Shown piece after piece: positions 29,933 through 38,860 of a stretch of DNA of 64,000 nucleotides (position 1 is the stretch's first letter; every line of letters starts with the position of its first letter). Location of the stretch: the NCBI RefSeq assembly GCF_004341375.1, contig NZ_SLXO01000001.1:62001-126000 (forward strand), given 5' to 3'. This stretch comes from Rhodothalassium salexigens DSM 2132 (lineage in GTDB: Bacteria; Pseudomonadota; Alphaproteobacteria; Sphingomonadales; Rhodothalassiaceae). The notes below the pieces were generated by a model. It was not told the DNA's origin. It saw nothing but the letters and a program-made list of their open reading frames with translations, and searched no databases. The translations under genes were made by a program, and so were the position numbers.

Positions 29933-31216
29933 GTGGCCTGGGCCGGAAGTGTGGGGCGCGGTTTGGTTCAGCGTGACGACGACAAGCCGGGCGGTGCGGG
30001 CAATGACGCGGTCGTGGCCTTGTTGGCCCAATCGCTGGGCGCCGACGCGATCACCGACAAGGCGCGCGGCAAGTTGGAGGGCCTGGCCTATTGGCTGATC
30101 GAATCCCTGCCCGAGGCGGCGCGCGGGTCGCTTGCGGACGAACTGGGACGATTGCCGTCGCTGTCGCCCGATCTGGCCCGGCGGCTGGCGCTCGACGACA
30201 GCCCGCGGGTGGCCGCGCGGTTCATCCTCGAAACCGGCGCCCTTAGCGACGACGATTGGATCGGGCTGCTCGACCGCGTGCAGGGCGCGGCCCAAGTGGC
30301 CATAGCCCGGCGAGAAAGCGTGTCGGCGGCACTCGCCGAGGCGCTGGCTACCGGCGGGTCGCGCCGGGCGGTGGCGGCGCTGGTCGACAATGCGGGGGCG
30401 GCGCTGTCGAGCCGGGCGGCGCGCAGCGTGCTCGACCGCTACGGCGACGATGTGGAGATGGTCAAGGGTCTGGCGTTGCGCGACGACCTGTCCCGGGCCA
30501 CGGTCGAACGGGTGACCGCCGCCCGACGCAAACTCAAGGCCCGGTTTGAGCGCCTGCCCGATGCGCCGTCGCCGCCGTCTGACGATGCCGTGGCGCCCGA
30601 CACCGTGCCGCACAACGCCGCCGCCGTGGACACCGCCAAGGAAGAGGCGCTGCTGGCCCGGCTCGATCAGTTTGCCCCGGAGACGCTGCCCGATTTCGTC
30701 CAGCGCATGTTCGCCGGCGGGCGCATCACCGATCGTTTTCTTCTGGCCGCGGTCAAGCGCGGGGCGGAGCGGGTGCTGGCACTGGCGCTGTCGGCGCGGA
30801 TGCGGGTCAACCTGCCGCTTGTGCGCGCCCGGCTGGATAGCGGCGATCGCGACGCCTTGGCCGATCTGTTCGACCGGGCCGGGGTGGCGGCGACGCTCGC
30901 GCCGCTGTTGGTGGACATGCTGGCGCCGGCTCCGGAAGGCTCGACATCGGACGAGACGGATGTTGCGGACCCCGGCGGCGGTTCAGCCGGCGGCCGCGGG
31001 GAAGGCGCGGATGGGGCGCCATCGGATCCCTCCGCCTCGACCGGGGGGGCGGCGGTCGACGACGGCGCGACACCGACGCTCGGGCGCCGCGGTCACGACA
31101 CCCCGGACCTGTGGGCATCTGGCGCCGCCGGCGATGCGGTTGAAGATAGCGATGGGCCGGCGGGCCGCGGCCTGGGCGGTGCTGGCCGGCGGGCCGCCGG
31201 AACGTCTTTCGGCTGA
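29933..31216 (+). CDS. DUF2336-family protein
   Basis: The 427-residue product resembles the alphaproteobacterial DUF2336 family, a set of HEAT-like helical proteins often linked to signalling or polarity. Residues about 30-330 show repeated helix pairs (LAQSLGADAITDKARGKLEGLA, AVAALVDNAGAALSSRAARSVLDRYGDD, VARIL-like LLAAVKRGAERVLALALS). The C-terminal 95 residues are Gly/Asp/Ala-rich and probably disordered. The start is uncertain: GTG 29933 gives the longest product, and GTG 29951 is an alternative; neither has a strong ribosome site. It is separate from the gcv operon because a terminator intervenes. Confidence 0.75.
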   Translation: MAWAGSVGRGLVQRDDDKPGGAGNDAVVALLAQSLGADAITDKARGKLEGLAYWLIESLPEAARGSLADELGRLPSLSPDLARRLALDDSPRVAARFILETGALSDDDWIGLLDRVQGAAQVAIARRESVSAALAEALATGGSRRAVAALVDNAGAALSSRAARSVLDRYGDDVEMVKGLALRDDLSRATVERVTAARRKLKARFERLPDAPSPPSDDAVAPDTVPHNAAAVDTAKEEALLARLDQFAPETLPDFVQRMFAGGRITDRFLLAAVKRGAERVLALALSARMRVNLPLVRARLDSGDRDALADLFDRAGVAATLAPLLVDMLAPAPEGSTSDETDVADPGGGSAGGRGEGADGAPSDPSASTGGAAVDDGATPTLGRRGHDTPDLWASGAAGDAVEDSDGPAGRGLGGAGRRAAGTSFG

Positions 31217-31281
31217 CCGCCCCGCCGGCCGTCGGGTGCGCCGGCATGTTGGTTCTGGCACGGCGCTTGTGGCGCTTCGGA

Positions 31282-31328
31282 TCGGACAGGGCGGCTCGGG
31301 CCCGATCGCTCGGACAGGGCGGCTTGGG
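31282..31328. repeat. Direct repeat of 19 bp in a convergent spacer
   Basis: TCGGACAGGGCGGCTCGGG (31282-31300) and TCGGACAGGGCGGCTTGGG (31310-31328) differ at one base and lie 28 bp apart, between the DUF2336 gene and the convergent acyl-CoA synthetase gene. Confidence 0.6.
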
Positions 31329-31337
31329 TGCGAGCGG

Positions 31338-33038
31338 TCAGGCGGGGCTGCGCTCGGCGCCCGCTTGGTCGCGCAATTGGCGCCGCAGGATCTTGCCCAC
31401 CGGCGATTTCGGCAGGTCGGCCACGAAATGCACCCGGCGCGGTCGCTTGTAGTTGGTCAGATGCGCTGTGCAATGGCGCAACACGGCGGCCTCGTCGAGC
31501 GCGGGGTCGGCCTTGACCACGAAGGCCTCGACCGCTTCGCCGGTGGCCTCGGACGGCACCCCGATCACCGCCGCCTGGGCAACGCCGGGCAGTTGGGCGA
31601 GCACATCCTCCACCTCGGCGGGGTAGACGTTGAAGCCCGAGACGATGATCATGTCTTTCTTGCGGTCGACGATACGCAGGGCGCCGTCTTCGTCGATCAC
31701 GCCGATGTCGCCGGTATGGAGCCAACCGTCGCGGATCGTCTCGCCGGTCGCGTCGGGCTGGTTGAGATAGCCGAGCACCACCTGAGGGCCGCGCACCACC
31801 ACCTCGCCGGGTCGGCCGCGCGGCACCACCTGGCCGGTATCGTCGACCAGCTTGATCTCGGTGCCGGGCAGGGGATGGCCAACGGTGCCGTGGCGTTGCG
31901 GTTCGCCGAGCTTGGGGAAGGTGACCACGCAGGTTCCCTCGGTCAGGCCATAGCCTTCGTAGATCGGGCAGCCGGTCATCGTCTCCCAGCGCTCACGCGT
32001 GCTCTTCTGCAAGGGTGCCGCGCCCGATAGGCACAGCTTCAGCCGATCGGGCGGCCGGTCGGCAAACCAGGGTTCGGTCATCAGTGCCTGAAAGAGCGTG
32101 TTGATGCCCGGCAGCACGGTGATGTCGAAGCGCTCGAACGCCGGGCGCAGATTGCTGAGCGGGCGCGGCTGCGGCGCCAGAACGCAGTGCATGGCGGTGC
32201 GCGGCGCTTGGATCAAGGCGAAGGTCAACGCCATCACGTGATAGAGCGGCATGACCACCAGCCCGGTCTCGACGCCGGGTTCGTACAGCTCGCCATTGTG
32301 GTGGTGGGTTTGGCTGGCGTTGGCGATCACATTGCGTTCCGACATGGCCGCCCCCTTGGAGCGTCCGGTCGTCCCGCTGGTGTACTGGTAGAGCAGCGGC
32401 TCATCCACCGGCCGATCGGCGAACAGGGCGGCGACGCCCGCAGGCTCGTCGGCCGCCGCCCGGCGACCCTCGCGCACCAGGGTGTCGAGCGGGATGGTGC
32501 GCCGGTCGGGCTTGGGCGCCAAGCCCTTGAGGCGCAGCGCGGTGCGCACGAGCACCGCCTTGGCGACCGGCATCAGGTCGGCGAGCGACAACCGAACCAC
32601 GCGGGTCACGGCGGTGTCGGCCAGGATTTGGTCGAGCGCGCCGCCGAACAGGTCGATGATGAACAGCACCCGCGCCCGGCTGTCCGCCAGTTGGTGTTGT
32701 GCCTCGCGCGGGGTGTAGAGCGGATTGATGCCGGTGAAGATCAGTCCGGCCTTGATGATGCCCTTGGCGACCACCGGAAAGGCCAGGCAGTTGGGCGCCA
32801 TCACCGCTACCGCCGTGCCCGGCGGCAGGCCTGCGACCCGGCGCAGGTAAAAGGCGATGGCGTCGGAATAGGCTTTCACCTCGGCGAAGCTCAAGGTGGC
32901 GTGGGCGCCGTTCGGCAGCACGACGGAATAGGCCGGCCGATCCGGAAACACCTCGGCGCCCAGGTCGAGCAAAGGGCCGAGGCGGTCGGCCAGATGGTCC
33001 GACGCATCCAAAGCCGGCCCGGCGACATGCGAGACCAT
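31338..33038 (-). CDS. AMP-binding acyl-CoA synthetase (4-coumarate/long-chain-fatty-acid CoA ligase type)
   Basis: This 566-residue ANL-superfamily ligase activates a carboxylic acid with ATP and transfers it to CoA. The P-loop-like LYQYTSGTTGRSKGA (about residue 205), the AMP motif IYEGYGLTEGTCVVTF, the DGWLHTGDIG aspartate, the hinge RKKDMIIVSGFNVYPAEVED and the catalytic lysine in LPKSPVGKILRRQLRD are all in order. The N-terminus (DHLADRLGPLLDLGAEVFPDRPAY) is typical of FadD-like proteins. ATG 33038 has GGGAGGA upstream. It is monocistronic; substrate chain length cannot be told. Confidence 0.94.
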   Translation of the reverse strand: MVSHVAGPALDASDHLADRLGPLLDLGAEVFPDRPAYSVVLPNGAHATLSFAEVKAYSDAIAFYLRRVAGLPPGTAVAVMAPNCLAFPVVAKGIIKAGLIFTGINPLYTPREAQHQLADSRARVLFIIDLFGGALDQILADTAVTRVVRLSLADLMPVAKAVLVRTALRLKGLAPKPDRRTIPLDTLVREGRRAAADEPAGVAALFADRPVDEPLLYQYTSGTTGRSKGAAMSERNVIANASQTHHHNGELYEPGVETGLVVMPLYHVMALTFALIQAPRTAMHCVLAPQPRPLSNLRPAFERFDITVLPGINTLFQALMTEPWFADRPPDRLKLCLSGAAPLQKSTRERWETMTGCPIYEGYGLTEGTCVVTFPKLGEPQRHGTVGHPLPGTEIKLVDDTGQVVPRGRPGEVVVRGPQVVLGYLNQPDATGETIRDGWLHTGDIGVIDEDGALRIVDRKKDMIIVSGFNVYPAEVEDVLAQLPGVAQAAVIGVPSEATGEAVEAFVVKADPALDEAAVLRHCTAHLTNYKRPRRVHFVADLPKSPVGKILRRQLRDQAGAERSPA

Positions 33039-33360
33039 GATTGCGATCCTCCCCCCATGAGGGTAGCGCGAGGATGGCTCCAACGCCAAGGCAAAACAGC
33101 CGCAGATCAGGGTGTGCTTGGCTGCCCCCAAGCCGCTCGAAGGTGCTCCGGGGCAGGCGGCTGCGGAGTCGCTGTCGCCAAAGCGCCATGGGGCGCGCGC
33201 GGCATGTCCGGGGCGATGCCGACCCGATGGCCGATCTCATGGCGGATGCTGGGGGCCGGTCGTGCGTGCGGCATCAGCCAAGCTCGGGTGCGGGTAGACC
33301 GGCGGCGACTCGCCGTCTCGATCCCCCATGTGGGGCGGGGGCATGGATCGGGCGTCGGGC

Positions 33361-33395
33361 AAAAAAACGGCCCGTAAACAAGGTTACGGGCCGTT
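33361..33395 (-). terminator. Strong intrinsic terminator (minus strand)
   Basis: Read on the minus strand, AACGGCCCGTAA, loop CCTTGT, TTACGGGCCGTT form a perfect 12-bp stem followed by a run of seven T (two of them in the stem). No protein gene ends just upstream of it on this strand, which points to an RNA gene. Confidence 0.9.
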
Positions 33396-33469
33396 AAAGG
33401 GGCTCATCTTGTCTTCGCAGGCTCATCCGGTTGGATATGCGTCGCTCGTAAGACCAACACAAAAGGACC
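33361..33469 (-). ncRNA. Candidate small RNA of about 109 nt
   Basis: A free-standing minus-strand terminator needs a transcript. Upstream, TTGTGT (33503-33498), a 17-base spacer and TAGATA (33480-33475) form a plausible sigma-70 promoter, giving a start near the GGG at 33470-33468. The predicted RNA contains a GUCUU/AAGAC helix with an internal AUCC-AACC-GGAU hairpin, and then the terminator. No known RNA family was recognised. Short reading frames in it (up to 22 codons) have no ribosome site. The ends are estimates. Confidence 0.5.
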
Positions 33470-33835
33470 CTAGATATCTAGAAGATTGCCCCGCATAACA
33501 CAAGGGTAAATATTCCGTTGCCTCGGCGGCCTTTGGTCCTGGCATTGAAATTGCAGGTTAGATTGAGCCGGCCTTATGATGGATCAGACCTTGAAACCGC
33601 GTGGGTTTGTGAGGACTTGAGCGCCGGCGTGCCGCGTCGCGGTTCTGCGCCGGCGCGGCTGGCGCCGCTCAACGGCAACCCTCAGGGTGCTATTGTCGCA
33701 GGCGTGCCGCCCGCCGCCGGCCCAAACAGGTCGGGGCCGGTTCGTTACCTTGCGTTCGCGCCGGTCGACCGCCATAAACGCGGGTCCACCGTTCGGTTCC
33801 GTCGGCCAGCCCCTTTGGGCAGACCCTTTGGAACA

Positions 33836-33859
33836 GGCCGGTTCGGCCCCGCTTTTTTT
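33836..33859 (+). terminator. Terminator-like hairpin before prfC
   Basis: GGCCG-GTT-CGGCC (33836-33848) is followed within four bases by seven T (33853-33859), ending 15 bases before the prfC start. The stem is only 5 bp. It could be a weak attenuator for prfC or a terminator for a transcript from upstream. Confidence 0.4.
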
Positions 33860-33874
33860 ACTGACCGAGTCCGC

Positions 33875-35464
33875 ATGGAAGCCCTGACCGACGCCATCAA
33901 CGCCCGCCGCACCTTTGCGATCATCTCGCACCCGGATGCCGGCAAGACCACTCTGACCGAGAAGCTGCTGCTGTTCGGCGGCGCCATCGAGACAGCCGGC
34001 GCCGTCAAGGCGCGCGGCGAGCGGCGCCGGGCGCGCTCGGACTGGATGAAGGTGGAGCAGGAGCGCGGCATCTCGGTGGCCAGCTCGGTGATGACCTACG
34101 AGTATGACGGCCGCACCTTCAACCTGCTCGACACGCCGGGCCACGAGGATTTTTCGGAAGACACCTACCGCGTGCTGACCGCGGTCGACAGCGCGGTGAT
34201 GGTGCTCGACGTGGCCAAGGGCATCGAAAGCCAGACCCGCAAGCTGTTCGAGGTCTGCCGGCTGCGTGACATGCCGATCACCACCTTCGTCAACAAGCTC
34301 GACCGCGAGGGCCAGGACCCGTTCGCGCTGCTCCAGGAGATCGAGGAAACGCTGCAACTGGACGTGACGCCGGCCAGTTGGCCGATCGGCATGGGCCGCG
34401 ATTTCCACGGCTGCTACGACCTGTTTCAGGACCAGTTGATCCTGTTCGACAAGGGCGGCAACGACACCCGCAGCGAGGGCGTGGCGCTGCACGGGCTCGA
34501 CGACCCCAAGCTCGACGCGATGCTGCCCGACCATCTGGTCGCCAAGCTGCGCGAGGATGTGGAGATGGTGCGCGGCCTGTGCCCGCCGTTCGACGCCGAG
34601 GCGTATCTGGCCGGCAATCTGACGCCGGTCTATTTCGGCTCGGCGGTCAATAATTTCGGTGTCCGCGAGTTGCTGGAGGGGCTGTCGCGTCAGGCGCCGT
34701 CGCCGCGCCCGCAGACCGCGCTTGAACGCGCGGTGGCGCCCGACGAGGCCAAATGTTCGGGCTTCGTCTTCAAGATCCAGGCCAATATGGACCCCAAGCA
34801 CCGCGACCGCATGGCGTTCCTGCGCCTGGTGTCGGGCCAGTTCAAGAAGGGCATGAAGCTCAAGCATGTGCGCTCGGGCAAGACCATGGCGGTGCACAAT
34901 GCGCAACTGTTCCTCGCCCGTGACCGCGAGGTGGCCGAGACGGCGGTTGCCGGCGACATCATCGGCCTGCCCAACCATGGCGGCCTGCGCATCGGCGACA
35001 CGCTGACCGAGGGCGAATTGGTGCGCTTCACCGGCGTGCCGAGCTTCGCACCCGAGCTGTTGCAGCGCGTCCGCCCGGAAGACCCGATGAAGGCCAAGCA
35101 TCTGGGCCGGGCGCTCGAACAATTGGCCGAGGAGGGCGCGGCGCGGGTGTTCAAGCCCTATCTGGGCGCCGATTGGGTGGTCGGCGTGGTCGGCGCCTTG
35201 CAGTTCGACGTGCTGGCCGACCGTATCCGCACCGAGTTCAACGTGCCGGTGCGTTTCGAGCCCACCGAGTTGATGACCGCGCGCTGGGTCGAGGCCGACG
35301 ATCCGCACCTGCTCAAGCAGTTCGTCGACAAGAACAAGGCCAGCCTGGCCGAGGACCATACCGGCGCGCCGGTCTATATGGCCCGCAATGCCTGGCACCT
35401 GAACAAGCCCATGGAGGACTTCCCGGGCTTGCGGTTCCTGAAAACCAAGGAAGAGTCGGTCTGA
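33875..35464 (+). CDS. prfC: Peptide chain release factor 3
   Basis: This 529-residue GTPase recycles RF1/RF2 from the ribosome after termination. G1 is SHPDAGKTTLTEKLL; the switch region RARSDWMKVEQERGISVASSVM, G3 LLDTPGHEDFSEDTYR, and G4 VNKLDREGQDP follow. The C-terminal domains end in YMARNAWHLNKPMEDFPGLRF, specific to RF3 against EF-G. The ATG at 33875 gives the standard RF3 N-terminus (EALTDAINARRTFAIISHPDAG); the open frame upstream is not conserved. A GST gene follows 25 bases after the stop. Confidence 0.97.
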   Translation: MEALTDAINARRTFAIISHPDAGKTTLTEKLLLFGGAIETAGAVKARGERRRARSDWMKVEQERGISVASSVMTYEYDGRTFNLLDTPGHEDFSEDTYRVLTAVDSAVMVLDVAKGIESQTRKLFEVCRLRDMPITTFVNKLDREGQDPFALLQEIEETLQLDVTPASWPIGMGRDFHGCYDLFQDQLILFDKGGNDTRSEGVALHGLDDPKLDAMLPDHLVAKLREDVEMVRGLCPPFDAEAYLAGNLTPVYFGSAVNNFGVRELLEGLSRQAPSPRPQTALERAVAPDEAKCSGFVFKIQANMDPKHRDRMAFLRLVSGQFKKGMKLKHVRSGKTMAVHNAQLFLARDREVAETAVAGDIIGLPNHGGLRIGDTLTEGELVRFTGVPSFAPELLQRVRPEDPMKAKHLGRALEQLAEEGAARVFKPYLGADWVVGVVGALQFDVLADRIRTEFNVPVRFEPTELMTARWVEADDPHLLKQFVDKNKASLAEDHTGAPVYMARNAWHLNKPMEDFPGLRFLKTKEESV

Positions 35465-35489
35465 CGCCGGGCCGGCCCAGGGGGAGGCG

Positions 35490-36536
35490 ATGAGCGAGCG
35501 CTATACCGTCTACGGCATGGATGCCAGCTACTTCACCCAGAAGTTGCTGACCCTGATGGCCTATAAGTGCCTGGACGTGGACTATCGCCACAAGACCCTG
35601 GCCACCCGCGACCATGTGGAGGCCGCGGCCAAGACCCATCTGATCCCGGTGCTGGTGACGCCGTCGGGGCAGTGGCTGCACGACAGCACGCCGCTCGCCT
35701 TCATGCTCGACGACGAGCACCCGGCCAGCGCCGTGGTGCCGCCAGCCGACCCGGCGCACGCGCTCGACCGGATGCTGTGTCGGATGCTCGAAGACTATTT
35801 CGACGAGTGGCTGACCCGGCCGGCGATGCACTTTCGCTGGTTCCATGAGGCCGACCGGCAGACCAGCGGGGTGTCGCTGGCGCGAGACCTGGCCGGGCTC
35901 GACCCCGCCACGCCGCTCGACGCCGCCACCCAGCCCCTGGTCGACAATGTGCTCGATTTTCTGACCCGCTGGGGCCGCTCGACGGCGCCCAAGATCGCCG
36001 CCGGGCCCGACCATGCGGGCGCCATCGCCGGCGATTTCGCCCGCCTGGTCAGTCTGCTCGACCAGCATTTCCGCGCCCATGCCTTTCTGCTCGGCGACCG
36101 GCCCTGTCTGGCCGATTTCGCGCTTTATGGGCCGCTCAAGGCGCATTTCCTGGCCGACCCGACGCCGCACGCGGTGATCGAGGCGCAGGGGCCGGCGGTG
36201 CGCGACTATGCCGGGCGCATGGCCGCCGCGCGCGCCGCCGCCGCGCCCGAATGGCCGGCCCATGGGGGCGTGCCTGAGACCCTGGCCCCGGTGCTCCAGC
36301 ATGTGGGCCAGGACTTCCACGCCTATCTGGTCGCCAACCGGGCAGCCCTCCAGGCGCGCCGCGACAGCGTCGAGATCGACACCGCCTATGGTCCGCTGAC
36401 CCTGGCGACGCGCCCCTATACCGAGCGCACCCGCGCCGACACCGCCGCCGACCTGGCCGGCTACGAGCCGGCGGTGCGGGCACGTCTTGAGGCCGAGTTG
36501 GCGCCGCTCGGGCTGTGGCGCGCCTACACGCTGTAA
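35490..36536 (+). CDS. Glutathione S-transferase family protein with long C-terminal part
   Basis: The 348-residue product starts with a thioredoxin-like domain (YTVYGMDASYFTQKLLTLMAYKCLDVDYRHK, then HLIPVLVTPSGQWLHDSTPLAFMLDDEHP). The GST-type helical domain has FLLGDRPCLADFALYGPLKAHF. It is longer than typical GSTs (200-230 aa); the last 85 residues add a segment ending in the aromatic GLWRAYTL. Members of this branch have unknown substrates. ATG 35490 follows GGGGGAGG. It lies close behind prfC and may be cotranscribed. Confidence 0.87.
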   Translation: MSERYTVYGMDASYFTQKLLTLMAYKCLDVDYRHKTLATRDHVEAAAKTHLIPVLVTPSGQWLHDSTPLAFMLDDEHPASAVVPPADPAHALDRMLCRMLEDYFDEWLTRPAMHFRWFHEADRQTSGVSLARDLAGLDPATPLDAATQPLVDNVLDFLTRWGRSTAPKIAAGPDHAGAIAGDFARLVSLLDQHFRAHAFLLGDRPCLADFALYGPLKAHFLADPTPHAVIEAQGPAVRDYAGRMAAARAAAAPEWPAHGGVPETLAPVLQHVGQDFHAYLVANRAALQARRDSVEIDTAYGPLTLATRPYTERTRADTAADLAGYEPAVRARLEAELAPLGLWRAYTL

Positions 36537-36632
36537 GCGAGCCTGCCACGGTCGGGCGGTGATGGTGTTGCAGCCGCAAAATTGCTACAATGCGGCCGTA
36601 CCAGAGACGCTCGACGAGTGGAGGTGGCGTCG

Positions 36633-37271
36633 ATGGAGCGCGTTGGGCTGATCGAGACCGAGGTTGCCGGCCAGCTTTGGGATTATTGGGAGGAGTTGCG
36701 GCCTGCGGGCGATGCCATGCCGGCGCGCGCGGCGTTCTTGCCCCAACGGGTGCCCGAGAGCCTGCCCTATACCATGCTGACCGAGGCGCAGAGCGCCGCC
36801 TGGGAGACGGTCCGCCTGATGGGGACCGCCATCGATGCCTTGATGCCGACCCGCGACCGGACCTTCGACAGCGCCAGCCGGATCGACGCGGCGCTGCGCG
36901 GCTTGTATCAGGGCCTGTGCGCGGTGCGCGCCGAACGCCCGGTGGTCACGCTGCGCAAGAGCCGCCTGCTGATGAACGATGGCTGCCGGCTGGGCTTCGA
37001 GATTTTGCACCTGCCGTTGCGCGCCCCGGCCCCGGGCACGACGCCGGTGCTGGCCTGTCTCGCCCCCTACCGGACGCCGCCGCCCGGGCTGCGCTTCGAC
37101 CACGGCCCGGACTATGAACGGGTCGACGCACTGTGGCTCCACGGCCTTGACCATCCGCTCGGCTGGAGCGATCTGCCGGCGCCGATGGTCGCCTATCTGG
37201 TCGACGCGCGGGTGCCCGTGCACTTCGCCCGCGTCGACACGGCGGTCGACCCGGCGGCCCTCCCGGTCTGA
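36633..37271 (+). CDS. PAS_5-like protein of unknown function, 212 aa
   Basis: The protein opens with LWDYWEELRPAGDAMPARAAFLPQRVPESLPY, which resembles the LWxYWxxxRPxxxxPxRxDxxP start of PAS_5-type proteins. The rest is compatible with a PAS-like mixed fold (LGFEILHLPLRAPAPG, VLACLAPYRTPPPG). No effector domain is present. ATG 36633 is chosen because GGAGGTG lies 7 bases upstream. The gene stands alone between a GST gene and the convergent queE. This is the second free-standing PAS_5-like protein in the window (compare 7390-7926). Confidence 0.65.
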   Translation: MERVGLIETEVAGQLWDYWEELRPAGDAMPARAAFLPQRVPESLPYTMLTEAQSAAWETVRLMGTAIDALMPTRDRTFDSASRIDAALRGLYQGLCAVRAERPVVTLRKSRLLMNDGCRLGFEILHLPLRAPAPGTTPVLACLAPYRTPPPGLRFDHGPDYERVDALWLHGLDHPLGWSDLPAPMVAYLVDARVPVHFARVDTAVDPAALPV

Positions 37272-37389
37272 CCGGGCAGCGCCCTGGCACGCTCGGCGTG
37301 ACGGCCGGACGCGCGATAAGCCAGAGGCGGGCAGGGCCAGACGCGGGATAGAGCGGACGGCAACCGGGTGGCGGGATCGGGCGCGGCGG

Positions 37390-38019
37390 TCAGTCGATGC
37401 CCAGCACCTTGTGGGTTTGCACGCTCAGCCGCCAGCGTGGGTTGGCCAGGCAGTAGGCGATCGCCTGGCGGGTATTGTCGGCCAGCGCCGGGCCGTCCAT
37501 GGGCTGGAGGAAGCGGTGGGCGAAGTCCAGATCGGCGAAGCGCTCGGGCTCGGCGCCGGGTTGCGGGTAGACCAGCTTGAGTTCCTGGCCCCGGGTCTGG
37601 ACCAGCGGCGCGCCGGCCTTGGGGCTGACGCACAGCCAGTCGATGCCGGCGGGTGCCGCGACCGTGCCGTTGCTCTCCACCGCCACCTCGAAGCCGGCGT
37701 CGTGGAACCGCGCGATCAGGGCGGCGTCCAGTTGCAACAGCGGCTCGCCGCCGGTGCACACCACCAGCCGCCGGTCCCGACCCGCCGGCCACAGCGCCGC
37801 GGCGGCGGCGACCAGGTCCGGGCCCGCGTAGCGGCCACCGTTCTGGCCGTCGGTGCCGACGAAATCGGTGTCGCAGAACCGGCAGACGGCGCCGGCGCGG
37901 TCGGCCTCGCGCCCCGACCACAGATTGCAGCCGGCGAAGCGGCAGAACACCGCCGGCCGGCCGGCCTGACCGCCTTCGCCCTGCAGGGTCAGAAACAGTT
38001 CCTTGACCGCATAGGCCAT
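37390..38019 (-). CDS. queE: 7-Carboxy-7-deazaguanine synthase QueE
   Basis: The 209-residue radical SAM enzyme converts 6-carboxytetrahydropterin to 7-carboxy-7-deazaguanine in queuosine synthesis. The N-terminus has ELFLTLQGEGGQAGRPAVFCRFAG. The cluster cysteines are in CNLWSGREADRAGAVCRFCD, the longer spacing used by one QueE subfamily. CTGGEPLLQ and VESNGTV are the usual SAM and substrate motifs. ATG 38019 lies 4 bases after the queC stop, so the pair is an operon. Confidence 0.95.
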   Translation of the reverse strand: MAYAVKELFLTLQGEGGQAGRPAVFCRFAGCNLWSGREADRAGAVCRFCDTDFVGTDGQNGGRYAGPDLVAAAAALWPAGRDRRLVVCTGGEPLLQLDAALIARFHDAGFEVAVESNGTVAAPAGIDWLCVSPKAGAPLVQTRGQELKLVYPQPGAEPERFADLDFAHRFLQPMDGPALADNTRQAIAYCLANPRWRLSVQTHKVLGID

Positions 38020-38023
38020 CGCC

Positions 38024-38860
38024 TCAGTCCGTCTGATAGACGGTCGGGTCGGCAAGCCCCGCGTCGACGAAGCCCTGGCGGCGCAGGTGGCAACTGTCGC
38101 AAGCACCGCAGGCGCGGCCCTGCGCGTCGGGGTCGTAGCAACTGATGGTTTGGCCATAGTCGACGCCGAGTTCGGTGCCCCAGGCGACGATCGCCGCCTT
38201 GCTCAGGCCGATCAGCGGCGTGTGCAGGCGCAACGGCCGATCGCCGGCGACGCCGGCGCGGGTCGCCAGATTGGCCATCGCCTCGAACGCGCCGATGAAG
38301 CCCGGCCGGCAGTCGGGATAGCCCGAATAGTCGACCGCATTGACGCCGATGAACAGATCGTCGGCGCCGCGCACTTCGGCCAGCCCCATGGCGTAGGACA
38401 AAAAGATCGTGTTGCGCGCCGGCACATAGGTGATCGGCACCTGATCGTCGGCGGCGATGGCGTCGGCGTCGCGGTCCTTGGGCACGTCGATGTCGGCGGT
38501 CAGCGCGCTGCCGCCGAAGGCGCGCAGATCCATGTCGAGCACCTGGTGTTCGTCGACGCCCACATGGGCCGCGACCCGGGCGGCGGCCTCCAACTCGACC
38601 GCGTGGCGCTGGCCGTAGCGGAACGACAGCGCGATCACGCGATAGCCCGCCGCCTTGGCGGCCGCCGCCACGGTCGCCGAATCGAGCCCGCCCGACAGCA
38701 GCACCACGGCCCGGTCGCCGGGGCGGCGTGGCGTCTCGTCGGGCATCCGGGCGTCGGGGTCTTCTGCACCGGCCGTCTCGGCACCGGCGGCCGCGTCGGA
38801 CTCGGACGACGCGACGATGCCGCCCCGCAGGATATCGGTTCGCGGCCTATTGCTGGCCAT
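38024..38860 (-). CDS. queC: 7-Cyano-7-deazaguanine synthase QueC
   Basis: This 278-residue ATP-dependent enzyme turns the QueE product to preQ0. The PP-loop is [18 protein letters not shown] (about residues 52-69). [46 protein letters not shown] and the zinc cysteines in [18 protein letters not shown] follow. The first 45 residues are a non-conserved Ala/Asp-rich extension. The start is uncertain: ATG 38860 overlaps the symporter stop by 14 bases, while ATG 38746 would trim the extension. QueE and QueC are given here but no queD is in the window. Confidence 0.94.
   Translation of the reverse strand: MASNRPRTDILRGGIVASSESDAAAGAETAGAEDPDARMPDETPRRPGDRAVVLLSGGLDSATVAAAAKAAGYRVIALSFRYGQRHAVELEAAARVAAHVGVDEHQVLDMDLRAFGGSALTADIDVPKDRDADAIAADDQVPITYVPARNTIFLSYAMGLAEVRGADDLFIGVNAVDYSGYPDCRPGFIGAFEAMANLATRAGVAGDRPLRLHTPLIGLSKAAIVAWGTELGVDYGQTISCYDPDAQGRACGACDSCHLRRQGFVDAGLADPTVYQTD

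Larger units (their letters stand above)
33039..33874. other. 836-base spacer with a small-RNA candidate
   Basis: This divergent spacer separates the acyl-CoA synthetase and prfC. It holds a minus-strand intrinsic terminator (33361-33395), a likely small RNA upstream of it (to about 33470), a palindrome CTAGATATCTAG (33470-33481), and a terminator-like element just before prfC. The frame of prfC stays open upstream to 33518 but shows no homology there. A 55-codon minus-strand frame (33107-33274) was noted but not accepted. Confidence 0.6.

Noticed and set aside
33107-33274. A 55-codon minus-strand frame upstream of the acyl-CoA synthetase encoding RHEIGHRVGIAPDMPRAP, with an HExxH-like zinc motif
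   Set aside because: The frame has only a weak GAG ribosome site, is Pro/Ala-rich and too short for a metallopeptidase; the motif can arise by chance in GC-rich DNA. Conservation in relatives would reopen it.
33518-33874. N-terminal extension of prfC by about 119 codons
   Set aside because: RF3 proteins begin at the position of ATG 33875; the upstream part has no homology and contains a terminator-like T-run.
33745-34071. Minus-strand frame with GRRNRTVDPRLWRSTG, reminiscent of peptides often annotated next to repeats or tRNAs
   Set aside because: It is antisense to the start of prfC and no tRNA cloverleaf can be drawn in the spacer.
38024-38860. Idea that the acidic, Ala-rich 45-residue start of QueC is a separate functional domain
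   Set aside because: It is low complexity, lies partly in the overlap with the symporter gene, and ATG 38746 may be the true start.
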